From Hydrogenimonas urashimensis (lineage in GTDB: Bacteria; Campylobacterota; Campylobacteria; Campylobacterales; Hydrogenimonadaceae): 64,000 nt of DNA. The notes beneath the pieces were generated by a model. It searched no databases. It saw nothing but the letters and a program-made list of their open reading frames with translations, and was not told where the DNA came from. Shown one piece after another: positions 1 to 8,998 of the stretch (positions are counted from its first letter, which is position 1; every line of letters starts with the position of its first letter). The translations under genes were made by a program, and so were the position numbers. Location: assembly GCF_016593255.1 (NCBI RefSeq), contig NZ_AP023212.1:1476001-1540000 (forward strand), read 5' to 3'.

Positions 1-1390
1 CGACGAGAATGCGAATCATGCCGCGACGGTTGATATAGACACGTTTCTTTCCGCTGTATCGTTTCATCGCTTTTTCAACATCCTTGACATCTTTGATCAT
101 CGTATCTTCTATCTGAATGATAATATCTCCCGGCATAAATCCGGCTTTATCGGCTTCGCTTCCCTGCTTGACTTCCGAAACGATCACCCCTTCGATATCG
201 TCCGGAATGCCGAGCTGGTTGCGAATCTGCGGTGTCAGATTCTGGAGTGTCAACCCATTGACGACACCCCTGTCCCCTTCGATTTTGAATTTGCTGTCGG
301 GGAATTCGGCCAGTTTCACCTTCACATGTTCGACCTTCTTGTTGCGCTCGTAGGCAATCGTCACCTCTTTGCCGGGCGGAATCGATCCGATCACGTTTTT
401 CAGGTCGCTGGCATCCTTGATCTTCTTGCCGTTCACTTCGATGATCAGGTCGCCCCGCTTCAATCCCGCCTTTTTCGCCGGCGTATCTTCGTCGACATCG
501 AGAATGACGGCCCCCTCTTTGTTCTTGTACACTTTTTGCAACGTTGGATCGAGATTGCTGATGCTCACACCCAAATAGCCGTATTCCACCTTCCCGTGTT
601 CGATCAGCTGGGTGGCGACCCGTTTGACCATATTGACGGGAATCGCGAACCCGATTCCGTTGTTGGCACCGCTTCGCGTCAGAATGGCACTGTTGATGCC
701 GATGAGAACACCGCGGCTGTCCACAAGCGCCCCGCCGCTGTTGCCGGGGTTGATCGCCGCATCGGTCTGGATGAAGTTTTCATACTGGTTGATCCCCATG
801 CTGTCTTTGCCCAGAGCCGAAATGATTCCCTGGCTGACACTCTCGCCCACACCGAAGGGATTGCCGATGGCAAAAACCAGATCGCCTGTTTTGAGGGTAT
901 CGGAATCGCCCATTTTAATCGCCGGAAGATCCTTTTTTTCGATCTTGATGACGGCGACATCAGTTTTGGGGTCGGTGCCGACAATCTTCGCCTTGTACTC
1001 ATTCGTGTCCCCGGGAAGTGTCACATGCACCTCATCCGCACCGTCGACCACATGGTTGTTGGTAACGATGTAGCCGTCCTTCGTCACGATGACACCGGAA
1101 CCGAGCGATCGCTGAATCCGCTCTCTGGGCATCATCTGTCCGAAAGGCATATTGAAAAACTGGCGGAAAAAGGGATCCATGAACGCCTGGGGGATATTCT
1201 CCTTGATCCTTTTCTTGGCCGAAATGTTGACAACGCACCGGCTGGCATGTTCGATCGCTTTGTTGAACGAAAGAATCTTGCCCGCTTCCGGCATGACTCG
1301 TTCGGCGGCGGGCGCCTGGCTGAAATGGACATTGCCCGCCACCAGGGCAGCGGACAATACTGCTGAAAGAACCCATACTTTTCCGTTCAT
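1..1390 (-). CDS. htrA: HtrA/DegQ-family periplasmic serine protease, 3' end outside window
   Basis: Periplasmic protease/chaperone that degrades misfolded envelope proteins. Reading the minus strand from ATG at 1390 gives at least 463 codons with no stop before the window edge, so the C-terminus is missing. It has a hydrophobic N-terminal export signal (about residues 1-25) and a trypsin-like domain with the full triad: His113 in TNNHVVDG, Asp144 in TDVAVI, Ser218 in PGNSGG. Two PDZ domains follow (about 255-350 and 365-460), the layout of DegP/DegQ. A good ribosome site (GGAG) lies just upstream of the ATG. Whether it is DegP-like or DegQ-like cannot be told from sequence alone. Confidence 0.95.
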   Translation of the reverse strand, partial: MNGKVWVLSAVLSAALVAGNVHFSQAPAAERVMPEAGKILSFNKAIEHASRCVVNISAKKRIKENIPQAFMDPFFRQFFNMPFGQMMPRERIQRSLGSGVIVTKDGYIVTNNHVVDGADEVHVTLPGDTNEYKAKIVGTDPKTDVAVIKIEKKDLPAIKMGDSDTLKTGDLVFAIGNPFGVGESVSQGIISALGKDSMGINQYENFIQTDAAINPGNSGGALVDSRGVLIGINSAILTRSGANNGIGFAIPVNMVKRVATQLIEHGKVEYGYLGVSISNLDPTLQKVYKNKEGAVILDVDEDTPAKKAGLKRGDLIIEVNGKKIKDASDLKNVIGSIPPGKEVTIAYERNKKVEHVKVKLAEFPDSKFKIEGDRGVVNGLTLQNLTPQIRNQLGIPDDIEGVIVSEVKQGSEADKAGFMPGDIIIQIEDTMIKDVKDVEKAMKRYSGKKRVYINRRGMIRILV

Positions 1391-1535
1391 AGAAATCTCC
1401 TTCGTCTGTTTCTTTTTCTCTGTTGCACACTAGCGCTTTTCAGGGATAGAAAATCGGCGTGTGACATTTTTGTCAATCGTCACGATGACACACTGTCTGT
1501 CGCCTTTTCCTTGATTCATGAGGCAAAAATGAGGA

Positions 1536-1665
1536 TCGGCTCTCTTTCAAACCCTATGCGCTTCTACGGTCTTTTAGGAAAGGAGGCAATTTGCGCGGCA
1601 CCCCTACAAGGTGCCCAAGGGAGTAAGAATGCAATTTGCGTGCATAGGGTTTGAAAGAGAGCCGA
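1536..1665. repeat. Structured intergenic element with perfect 24-bp inverted-repeat ends
   Basis: Lies in the roughly 400-bp divergent gap (1391-1790) between htrA and the next gene; no gene was found in that gap. Arms 1536-1559 and 1642-1665 are perfect reverse complements. The 82-bp interior holds a second hairpin, GGCACC (1597-1602) pairing with GGTGCC (1610-1615), and a direct repeat GCAATTTGCG seen on both sides of it. The flanks show no clear target duplication. It could be a non-autonomous mobile element or a structured RNA. Nearer htrA there is a short TGACA-N4-TGTCA palindrome around 1463-1476. Confidence 0.6.
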
Positions 1666-1757
1666 CACCATTGACGCCCTGTCAAATGGTTAAGAGTATT
1701 GTAGAACATGTAAAGTAAACGCCTTCCAACGAATAGTAAACAGAAAGTAAATATTGG

Positions 1758-1763
1758 TATAAT
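1758..1763 (+). promoter_or_regulatory. Extended -10 promoter element (TGGTATAAT)
   Basis: A perfect TATAAT preceded by TGG lies 27 bp before the GTG start of the next gene. No convincing -35 is visible, which is usual for sigma-70 promoters in this phylum. Confidence 0.5.
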
Positions 1764-1790
1764 TTCCCAAAAATTCTACAAGGAAACCGT

Positions 1791-2609
1791 GTGGCTCCTC
1801 TCATGAAAAAAATCATCGCTGTCGCGATTTTGCTCATTCTGGCCAATGCCGGGTTTGTCTGGTACGGCCAAGCGAGCTTCGACACCACCTTCCAGACGCT
1901 CGCGAAAGCTTTCAGTGAAAACAACGGTACGCTGCCGCGCCGGGAGGTTCTGCCTTCCCTCATCGAACGATACCTGAACCGTACCGGCATCCCTCAAAAA
2001 GAGTACCGAACGATCGTCCTGGAGACGGCGGGCGATTTCAGGCGCAAACCCTCCTCCCGTCCCATCGGCATGCATGCCCTCACCCTGCTGCGCCCTTCTG
2101 CCGACATGCTCTGGGCCATCCGTCTCAAAAGCAATCCCCTCCTTACCTTCAATGCCCTCGAAACCTATCATGCCGGCCATTCGAAAATGGAGACGATGCT
2201 CTTTGGCATCATCCCGACCGGCACATTCGATTCGGAAGCTTTCTCCCGCTCCGAACTGGCACGCCTGCTGGCCTATGGCCTTTTCAATCCCGCGCTTCTG
2301 CGCTGTAGCTGTATCCGTTACGAACCGATCGACGAACGGCATGTCAAAGCAATCATCGAAGACGGCAACCTCACCGCATCCGTCGTTTTTGAAAGCGACG
2401 AAGATGGTGATCTCGTCAAAGCGATCAGCGGCGACAGGATACGTCCGGGCAAAAACGAAAAAAGAGCGGCTACATGGCAGATGATCGTCCATGCCTATGG
2501 CGAATACGACGGTCTTCATCTGCCTCAGTCGGTCGAGGAGGCATGGATCATCGGAAACAAGCCGATCGTCTATACCCGCTACAGGCTGACATCCGCCAAA
2601 CGTCTGTGA
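1791..2609 (+). CDS. Conserved hypothetical membrane-anchored protein (DUF6920/DUF6544-like)
   Basis: 272 aa with one N-terminal hydrophobic segment (about residues 6-24) that would anchor or export it; the rest looks like a single soluble domain. The C-terminal half, with a YGEYDGLHLP stretch and a VEEAWIIG strand, resembles DUF6920/DUF6544 proteins, but this is recognition from pattern only. GTG at 1791 is preferred because AAGGAA lies 6-7 bp upstream; ATG at 1803 would also keep the signal anchor. Its stop overlaps the start of pgeF, so the two are probably co-transcribed. Function unknown. Confidence 0.75.
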   Translation: MAPLMKKIIAVAILLILANAGFVWYGQASFDTTFQTLAKAFSENNGTLPRREVLPSLIERYLNRTGIPQKEYRTIVLETAGDFRRKPSSRPIGMHALTLLRPSADMLWAIRLKSNPLLTFNALETYHAGHSKMETMLFGIIPTGTFDSEAFSRSELARLLAYGLFNPALLRCSCIRYEPIDERHVKAIIEDGNLTASVVFESDEDGDLVKAISGDRIRPGKNEKRAATWQMIVHAYGEYDGLHLPQSVEEAWIIGNKPIVYTRYRLTSAKRL

Positions 2610-3298
2610 CCATCAAAACCCTCTTCACCGATCGCGGCGGCGGTGTGAGCCGACCACCCTACACCTCTTTCAACCTCGCCCTGCACGTAGGCGACCGCAG
2701 AGAGGATGTCCTGCGCAACCGCACTCTTCTCTCCCGCGCCATCGGCAATGTGCCCATCGTTTGGATGGAACAGGTTCATGGCGATCTCATCCGCCTTGTC
2801 GCCAAGGCGGAAACTGCCACCTTTCCGGCCTGCGACGCCCTGGTTACCGACCTTTCGGGTGTCGCTCTTGCCGTCATGACAGCCGACTGCATTCCCCTGC
2901 TTCTTTACGACACCGTCCGGCACGTCATTGCCGCCGTCCATGCCGGGCGCAACGGCACCTTCCTGAAAATCGCTCCAAAAACCGTTCGAACGATGCAGGA
3001 GAGGTTCGGATGCGAAGCCGCCGACATTCATGCCCTCATGGGTCCTTCGATCGGCCCGTGTTGCTACGAAATCGGCGAAGATCTGGCCGCTATTGTCGAA
3101 AAAAGTTTCGGTCCGCACTATATGAACGGTCGTTATCTTGATCTGCAGCGGCTCAATGCCGATATGCTCGAAGACGTTGGAGTGAAAGCCCGGAATATCG
3201 AGATTTCCGCCACCTGCACCGCCTGCTCTCCCAACCACTACTCTTATCGGAAAGAGGGGAAAACGGGGCGATTCGCGGGTCTCATCTGGATGGCATAG
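2606..3298 (+). CDS. pgeF: Peptidoglycan editing factor PgeF / YfiH-type copper oxidase-like protein
   Basis: 230 aa member of the YfiH/PgeF (DUF152, laccase-like) family, which corrects L-Ala/L-Ser misincorporation in peptidoglycan precursors in E. coli; some members act on purine nucleosides. The three metal ligands are in place: His58 (EQVHG), Cys95 (TADCIP) and His112 (AVHAG); CCYEIG follows. GTG at 2606 overlaps the previous stop (GTGA) and gives the normal family length; an upstream in-frame ATG at 2474 would add a nonsense extension inside the previous gene. In many members the motif after AVHAG begins with Trp; here it is RNG. Confidence 0.9.
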   Translation: MTIKTLFTDRGGGVSRPPYTSFNLALHVGDRREDVLRNRTLLSRAIGNVPIVWMEQVHGDLIRLVAKAETATFPACDALVTDLSGVALAVMTADCIPLLLYDTVRHVIAAVHAGRNGTFLKIAPKTVRTMQERFGCEAADIHALMGPSIGPCCYEIGEDLAAIVEKSFGPHYMNGRYLDLQRLNADMLEDVGVKARNIEISATCTACSPNHYSYRKEGKTGRFAGLIWMA

Positions 3299-3407
3299 AG
3301 CCGGTACAAAATCCTATGAACCGAACCGGCCGCCGCATCGTCGACCGGGATGCCGTCACGTGCATGGACGACGAGTTCGAAGGCATCGGGCGGGCATAAA
3401 AGAGAGA

Positions 3408-4601
3408 TCAGTGCTCCTTGCCTTTGATCTTCTTGATCCACTCGTCGAGACGTTTTTCGTACCCGACACCTTTTGAGTCGTAGAAATGCAGAGGCTTTTC
3501 AAGATAGGCCTGCTCGACCCAGCCGCCGAAATCGTGAGGGTAGAGGTAGCCGGGATGGTCCGGGCTTCGCAGATGTTTCGGTACGGGCTGGATCACTCCC
3601 TTCTCCACCGCCTTGACCGCTTTGTTGACGGCGACATAGGCGGCGTTGGATTTGGGAGAGGATGCGAGATAGACCAGGCACTGGGCCAGGATGATACGCG
3701 CTTCGGGATAGCCGATACGGCTTACGGCATTCATCGTATCGACCGCGACACCCAGGGCGTTGGGATTGGCGTTGCCGATATCCTCGCTTGCGAAGATGAC
3801 CATGCGCCGGGCGATGAATTCGGGCGGTTCGCCTCCGACGATGAGCCGCGCCATCCAGTAAAAGGCTGCATCGATGTCGCTTCCCCGCATGCTCTTGATC
3901 ATAGCGCTGATGAGGTTGTAGTGGGTGTCGGCACTGTTGCTGCCGTCATGCAGTGCGCCAGGACGGAGACTTCTGAGCGTCGGCAGATCGATGGAACGTT
4001 TCACGCCGGCAGCGGCCTCGAGAAGATTGAGCATCGCACGCATATCGCCGCCACTGGAGTCGAGCAGATAGTTTCTCGCCTCCGCGTCGAGTTCGATCCC
4101 CTCTTTGGCTGTCACGCGCGCGAGCATCTTCTCCAGATCCTCGCGCCGGAGGGGTTTGAATTCGAAAAGAAGCGATCGGGAGCGCATCGCCGCCGTCAGC
4201 GAGAAGTAGGGGTTCTCGGTCGATGCACCGATGATTAACGCATCGTAACGCTCCATAAAGGGCAGGAGAACCTCCTGCTGGGTCCTGGTAAGCCTGTGGA
4301 CCTCATCGATGAAAACAAGCGGCTTTCTGAGCGCGTGGGCGTGCTTTTTGAATATGGACCGGAGTTCGTCGACTTTGAGTGTCGTGGCATTGAACTCGTA
4401 GAAGGGGTAATCGAGTCTCTCGGCAACGATGCGGGCGAGAGTGGTTTTGCCCACGCCCGGAGGGCCATAGAAGAAGCTGTGCTGCAGTGCATCCTCTTCG
4501 ATCAGTCTGCGAAGGGGGGAAGAGGGCGCGAGCAGGTGGGCCTGTCCGATGAAATCCCCAAGCGTTCTGGGACGGTAGAGGAGAGCAAGATTTTTACGCA
4601 T
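3408..4601 (-). CDS. rarA: Replication-associated recombination protein RarA (MgsA) AAA+ ATPase
   Basis: 397 aa clamp-loader-like AAA+ ATPase that acts at stalled replication forks. Walker A GPPGVGKT is at residues 46-53 and Walker B FIDE at 97-100, followed by the sensor region GASTENP and the MgsA/RarA C-terminal tetramerisation domain (GSDIDAAFYWMARL, EDIGNANP). Length is slightly under the usual 410-450 because the N-terminus is short. It ends convergently with pgeF, about 110 bp away, and may share a transcript with yjbQ upstream (42-bp gap). Confidence 0.95.
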   Translation of the reverse strand: MRKNLALLYRPRTLGDFIGQAHLLAPSSPLRRLIEEDALQHSFFYGPPGVGKTTLARIVAERLDYPFYEFNATTLKVDELRSIFKKHAHALRKPLVFIDEVHRLTRTQQEVLLPFMERYDALIIGASTENPYFSLTAAMRSRSLLFEFKPLRREDLEKMLARVTAKEGIELDAEARNYLLDSSGGDMRAMLNLLEAAAGVKRSIDLPTLRSLRPGALHDGSNSADTHYNLISAMIKSMRGSDIDAAFYWMARLIVGGEPPEFIARRMVIFASEDIGNANPNALGVAVDTMNAVSRIGYPEARIILAQCLVYLASSPKSNAAYVAVNKAVKAVEKGVIQPVPKHLRSPDHPGYLYPHDFGGWVEQAYLEKPLHFYDSKGVGYEKRLDEWIKKIKGKEH

Positions 4602-4643
4602 GATTCAGCGACGCCGCGGAAGCCGCTTCCGGTATTTGGGAGA

Positions 4644-5036
4644 CTACCCGATGACCTGGACGATCACTCTTCTCTCCCTCGGACCGTCGAACTCGCAGAG
4701 AAAAATCCCCTGCCATTGGCCTACCATCAGTTTCGCGTTCTCCATCGGAACGACAACGCGCGCGCCGCAGATGGCGGATTTGATATGGGCCGCCGCATTC
4801 TCCCCCTGATGGTGGTAACCGTAGCCGGCGGGAGCGATGCGCCCCATCGCCTCGAGAAAATCGCGCCGCAGTTTCGGATCGATGTTTTCAAAAAGCACGA
4901 TACTGCAGGTCGTATGGGGGGTGAAGACGGCGACAAGCCCGCTTTTGATCCCTTTCTTGATCGCGGCTTCACGCACCTCTTCGGTGATATCCACCATTTC
5001 GGATGTATGCCGAGTATTGATTTTCAATTCCGTCAT
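4644..5036 (-). CDS. yjbQ: YjbQ family (UPF0047) protein
   Basis: 130 aa, the full length of the TIGR00149/UPF0047 family. The conserved HTTCS motif (residues 41-45), the GYGYHHQGENAAAH stretch and the C-terminal GQWQGIFLCEFDGPR signature are all present. Members are reported to have weak thiamine-phosphate synthase activity, but the physiological role is unsettled. It sits 6 bp downstream of the rluB stop and is probably part of a kdsD-rluB-yjbQ-rarA transcript. Confidence 0.92.
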   Translation of the reverse strand: MTELKINTRHTSEMVDITEEVREAAIKKGIKSGLVAVFTPHTTCSIVLFENIDPKLRRDFLEAMGRIAPAGYGYHHQGENAAAHIKSAICGARVVVPMENAKLMVGQWQGIFLCEFDGPRERRVIVQVIG

Positions 5037-5042
5037 CTGCTT

Positions 5043-5879
5043 TTACTCCTCCTCTCGTTGTTTTTTCTTTTTCCCGAGAAATTCCGCCTCCTGCTGCGCC
5101 TTGATGAAAGCGTGCAGGTCATCGTACTCTTTTTGGGTCAGAAAGCGGGTTTTCCCCTTGGGCAGGTTGTTGAGGCTGATGCCGCCGAAACTGATGCGGT
5201 GCAGGTCGAGAACCTCCCGTTCGAAATGGGCGAAAAAGCGCCGCAGTTCCCGGTTTTTTCCCTCGCCGATCGCCACCCGGATCTTCGAATAGTTGGATTC
5301 GTTTTTGAGTATCTGATAGGCGAAGAAAGGGGCGAACGCCATCTCATCGATCTCACTCTTTTCATGGGCTCCCTTTTTCCCTTTGATCCGGATCCCCTCC
5401 TGCATCGCTTTCTCCATGGCGGGGGTGATGCTGCCCCGGAGCTTGAGATTGTAGACCCGTTCGAGGTTGCTTCGCATCAGAATGTCGGCCACACGGGGGG
5501 AATCGGTCAAAAGCAGCAGCCCTTCGCTGGCAAAATCGAGCCGTCCGATAGGCACGAAATGGGCGAATCGTTTCGGCAGTGAGTCGTAAATGGTTCTGCG
5601 ACCACGGGGATCTCTTTTTGTCACCAGCTCCCCTTTGGGTTTGTGGTAGACAACAACCGTCATTTCATGCATTGGCCGCGGTTTGACGAACCGGCCGTTG
5701 ACCTTGACCCTGTCATCCTCCCCGATGCGGGTCGAAAGGTCGGTCACCACTTTGCCGTTGACCTCGACCTTTTCCTCACCAATCAGCCTGTCGGCTTCGC
5801 GCCGGGAGTATTTCGTATTGTGGGAGATGAATTTGTTAAGACGCACTCCCTCTCTTGTTTTTGGCCTTTGTCGGCTCAT
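5043..5879 (-). CDS. rluB: RsuA/RluB/RluE-family pseudouridine synthase
   Basis: 278 aa. An N-terminal S4 RNA-binding domain (about 11-65) is followed by the RsuA-type catalytic domain with GRLDFASEGLLLLTD (catalytic Asp115). RluB modifies U2605 of 23S rRNA; RsuA modifies 16S. The single synthase of this type in Campylobacterota is usually annotated RluB, so the symbol is tentative. The C-terminus is a Lys/Glu-rich tail (KKKKQREEE). Its ATG overlaps the kdsD stop by 4 bp. Confidence 0.88.
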   Translation of the reverse strand: MSRQRPKTREGVRLNKFISHNTKYSRREADRLIGEEKVEVNGKVVTDLSTRIGEDDRVKVNGRFVKPRPMHEMTVVVYHKPKGELVTKRDPRGRRTIYDSLPKRFAHFVPIGRLDFASEGLLLLTDSPRVADILMRSNLERVYNLKLRGSITPAMEKAMQEGIRIKGKKGAHEKSEIDEMAFAPFFAYQILKNESNYSKIRVAIGEGKNRELRRFFAHFEREVLDLHRISFGGISLNNLPKGKTRFLTQKEYDDLHAFIKAQQEAEFLGKKKKQREEE

Positions 5880-6841
5880 GATTTGATTCCTGCTTCTACC
5901 AGATCGTGAAGGTGCAGCACACCCTTCACACGTCCCTCTTCGTCAACGATGGGAAGCATCTGGATTTTATGGTTTTCTATCATCTCAAGCGCTTCGGCAG
6001 CGAGCATACGGGGATTTTTACATGTTTTTGGCGAGAGATTGGCATATTTCAAGGCATCGGTATCGATCGAAAAATCCTTTTTCATCAGTGCGCGCCGGAC
6101 ATCGCCGTCACTCAGCACCCCGACAAGCCGTTTTTCATCATCGAGAATCAGCACATTCCCCAGGCGCCCCTCGCTCATCACCACCACCGCCTCTTTGAGA
6201 GGGGTTTTCGTGCCGATGACAGGCAGGTTTTCCCGGCGCATCAGATCCTCAATCTTGACAAAGAGGCGTTTGCCCAGTGTGCCTCCAGGGTGGAACGAAG
6301 CGAAATCTTCGGCCCTGAACCGGCGCTTTTTCATCAGCGCCACGGCCAGCGCATCCCCAAGTGCCAGGGTCAGCGTGGTCGATGAGGTGGGTGCGGCCCC
6401 CAGAGGACACGCCTCTTTTTCGACATGGATCGAAAGAAAGACATCCCCGTAGCCGGCCAGCGTCGATCGGGGATTTCCCGCCATCGCGATCAGGGGGATA
6501 TCGAACCGTTTGATATGGGGGAGGATGTTGATCAGCTCTTCGCTTTCGCCACTGTAGCTGATGGCGAGAACCGAATCCTCCGGGCCGATCATTCCCAGAT
6601 CGCCGTGGAGCGCTTCGGTGGGGTGGATGAAGAAGCTTGGCGTTCCCGTGCTCGCCAGTGTCGCGGCGATCTTCGTACCGATCAGCCCCGACTTTCCGAC
6701 ACCTGTCACGATGCATTTGCCCCGCGTGCCGTATATGATTTCGACGGCTTTGTCGAAGTTTTCATCGATACGCCGGGTCGCATCCAAAAGCGCCTGCGCT
6801 TCGGTCTGCAGGACCTCTTTGGCAATGTCGCGAAGATTCAT
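5876..6841 (-). CDS. kdsD: Arabinose-5-phosphate isomerase (KpsF/KdsD/GutQ)
   Basis: 321 aa enzyme interconverting ribulose-5-P and arabinose-5-P, the first step toward Kdo for lipopolysaccharide. A SIS sugar-isomerase domain (TGVGKSG at 46-52, SYSGESEE at 95-102, HPTEALHGDLG) is followed by two CBS domains (about 205-260 and 270-321), the standard KdsD layout. It is the first gene of a run with rluB, yjbQ and rarA; the 78-bp gap to the RNase J gene upstream may hold a promoter. Confidence 0.94.
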   Translation of the reverse strand: MNLRDIAKEVLQTEAQALLDATRRIDENFDKAVEIIYGTRGKCIVTGVGKSGLIGTKIAATLASTGTPSFFIHPTEALHGDLGMIGPEDSVLAISYSGESEELINILPHIKRFDIPLIAMAGNPRSTLAGYGDVFLSIHVEKEACPLGAAPTSSTTLTLALGDALAVALMKKRRFRAEDFASFHPGGTLGKRLFVKIEDLMRRENLPVIGTKTPLKEAVVVMSEGRLGNVLILDDEKRLVGVLSDGDVRRALMKKDFSIDTDALKYANLSPKTCKNPRMLAAEALEMIENHKIQMLPIVDEEGRVKGVLHLHDLVEAGIKS

Positions 6842-6919
6842 CGATCTCCCTGTCTTTTTTGGTAGATTTTATCATAATTGCGAAAGAGGGGAGGGCATGC
6901 CCTCCCCGTGCCGGAGATG

Positions 6920-8998
6920 TCAGACGACGTAGATTGTCGGAACGATGAGCGGATAGCGCTTCATCTTTCTGAGTACATGCTTGCGTACCGCCTGCCGTAT
7001 ATCGTTTTCGATGGTCCGCGTATCGAGCTGCTCGGCATCTTTTTGATGCATCATATAGGTTTCGATGATCGCCTCCACCTCTTTGGCGAATTTTTTGTCA
7101 TCTTTGTCGGCAACAAGACCGAAGGAGCTGACCCTCGGATGGCCCATGAGCTTGTGGGTGCGCTGATCAATCTGAGCCACGATCATGATGATTCCCTCCG
7201 TCGCCAGCTTCTGTCGATCGAGGACGATATCGTTCTGGATTTCGGCGTTGGCCTGGTTGTCGATATAGGTCTTGCCGGTTTTGATCGCCTTGACCTTTTT
7301 CATGTATTTGGGGGTGATCTCCACCTGGTCGCCGTCGCTCATCAGTAGAATGTTGCGCTCGTCGACACCGCACTCGACCGCCGTTTTGGCATGGCGGGCG
7401 ATGTGGTTGTACTCCCCGTGGACCGGCAGGAAAAATTTGGGCTGGGTCAGGCGCAGCATCAGCTTCTGCTCCTCCTGCGCGGCATGGCCCGAGACGTGTA
7501 TTTCGCTGAAATCCTGGTAGGCTACCGTCGCGCCCGCTTTCATGAGGTGATTCATGACCCTCGAAACGCTCCCTTCGTTGCCCGGAATCGCCTTGGCGGA
7601 GATGATGACGGTGTCGCTGGGCTTGATCTTGATGTGCCGATGCTCATCCGTCGCCATGCGGTAGAGCGCGCTCATCGGCTCTCCCTGGCTTCCGGTCGTG
7701 ACGATCAGCACTTCCTCGTCGCTGTAGCGAACCACTTCGTGCGCATCAATGAAGATATCTTCGGGCAGATCGATGTAGCCAAGCTGCCTGGCTGTCTCCA
7801 GATTGCGTTCCATCGACCGGCCGATGACCGCCACCTTGCGGCCGTATTTGATACCGTGTTCGATCGCCTGGTAGACCCGGTGGATATTGGAGGAGAACGT
7901 CGACATAATCACCCGTCCCTTCGCTTTGGCAAAGAGGTGGTCGAAGGTCGGCCCCACCGTCTTTTCGCTGCGGGTGAAGCCGGGTTTGTGCGAGTTGGTG
8001 CTATCGGAGAGCAGCAGCAGCACCCCCTCTTCGCCGTAGCGGGCCAGCCGGTGCAGGTCGGCGGGATAGCCGTCGACCGGTGTGTGGTCGATCTTGAAGT
8101 CTCCGGTATGGATAATGATGCCGGCCGGCGTACGGATCGCCAGCGAGGAGGCGTCGATGATCGAGTGGGTCATGTGGATCCACTCGATTTCGAAATCGCC
8201 TATTTTGATCGGTTTGCGTTTCTCCACGTAACGGAAATATTTGGCTTTGTCGTTTTTCAGACCGTGCTCGTCGAATTTGTTGGCGATCATCCCCAGCGGC
8301 AGCGGCGTGCCGTAAATGGGAAACTTCATCTCTTTGAAGAGGTAGGGAACCGCTCCGATATGATCTTCGTGGGCATGGGTGATGACGATGCCCGCGATTT
8401 TGTCCTTTATGGTACGGAGGTAGCTGAAATCGGGAACGAGGATGTCGACACCGTGCATCTCCTCGGTGGGGAAACTCATTCCCACATCGATGATGATGGC
8501 GCTGTTTTCCGTCTCGAGAACCGCCATGTTCCCGCCGATTTCGCCCAGGCCGCCCAATGGGGTGAAGCGGACGCGTGCCTTGTTGCCGATGTCGATCTTG
8601 GCAGCGGTGTTGAGACGCTCCTCATGGACCGCTTTGTTGGCCGCGATCGCCTGGTTGATGTCGGTATAGATGCCGTCGCTGCTGCGTTTGACGTTGGCGG
8701 GTGTTTTATAGTGGGACTCGGGGTTTCGTGCGCTGCCGCGTCCCCGACCTCTCTGCCCACCGCGTCCTCTCTGTCCGCCGCGCGATCTGCCCTGACCGCC
8801 GGATGGGCCGCTCTTTTGCTGATCCTGCCGTTTCTCGCCCTGCTGTTGGCTCTTTCCTGTGCTGTTTTTCGGGCGCCGTGGGCGCCGGCCGCGGCTGCCG
8901 GAACCGCTGTTTTGCTGATTGCTTCCGCTGCTGTTACCGCTGCCGCTGTTTGATGCGTTGCTCTTTTCCTGTGGTTTCTTTTCGTCCATCTGTATCAC
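6920..8998 (-). CDS. rnj: Ribonuclease J with long low-complexity RG-rich N-terminal tail
   Basis: 692 aa metallo-beta-lactamase/beta-CASP ribonuclease, the main RNA-decay nuclease in this phylum, where it works with the RhpA helicase in Helicobacter. The zinc motif HAHEDH is at residues 208-213; GDFKIDHTP and STFSSNIHR belong to the beta-CASP region, and the C-terminal domain is complete. The first about 95 residues are disordered, rich in Ser, Asn, Gln and then Arg-Gly repeats, so catalytic homology starts near residue 140. Start ATG 8998 (or 8989) lies inside the 3' end of ksgA, a 65-bp out-of-frame overlap also known in Helicobacter relatives. Confidence 0.94.
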   Translation of the reverse strand: MIQMDEKKPQEKSNASNSGSGNSSGSNQQNSGSGSRGRRPRRPKNSTGKSQQQGEKRQDQQKSGPSGGQGRSRGGQRGRGGQRGRGRGSARNPESHYKTPANVKRSSDGIYTDINQAIAANKAVHEERLNTAAKIDIGNKARVRFTPLGGLGEIGGNMAVLETENSAIIIDVGMSFPTEEMHGVDILVPDFSYLRTIKDKIAGIVITHAHEDHIGAVPYLFKEMKFPIYGTPLPLGMIANKFDEHGLKNDKAKYFRYVEKRKPIKIGDFEIEWIHMTHSIIDASSLAIRTPAGIIIHTGDFKIDHTPVDGYPADLHRLARYGEEGVLLLLSDSTNSHKPGFTRSEKTVGPTFDHLFAKAKGRVIMSTFSSNIHRVYQAIEHGIKYGRKVAVIGRSMERNLETARQLGYIDLPEDIFIDAHEVVRYSDEEVLIVTTGSQGEPMSALYRMATDEHRHIKIKPSDTVIISAKAIPGNEGSVSRVMNHLMKAGATVAYQDFSEIHVSGHAAQEEQKLMLRLTQPKFFLPVHGEYNHIARHAKTAVECGVDERNILLMSDGDQVEITPKYMKKVKAIKTGKTYIDNQANAEIQNDIVLDRQKLATEGIIMIVAQIDQRTHKLMGHPRVSSFGLVADKDDKKFAKEVEAIIETYMMHQKDAEQLDTRTIENDIRQAVRKHVLRKMKRYPLIVPTIYVV

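Noticed and set aside
326-1366. 346-codon plus-strand frame over htrA.
   Set aside because: Antisense shadow; the minus strand holds an intact HtrA with full catalytic triad.
3244-3441. 65-codon minus-strand frame after rarA with a protein-like stretch (DAFELVVHARDGIPV).
   Set aside because: Its only ATG lies inside rarA, it overlaps pgeF antisense, and no ribosome site is visible; it may be a decayed fragment or chance.
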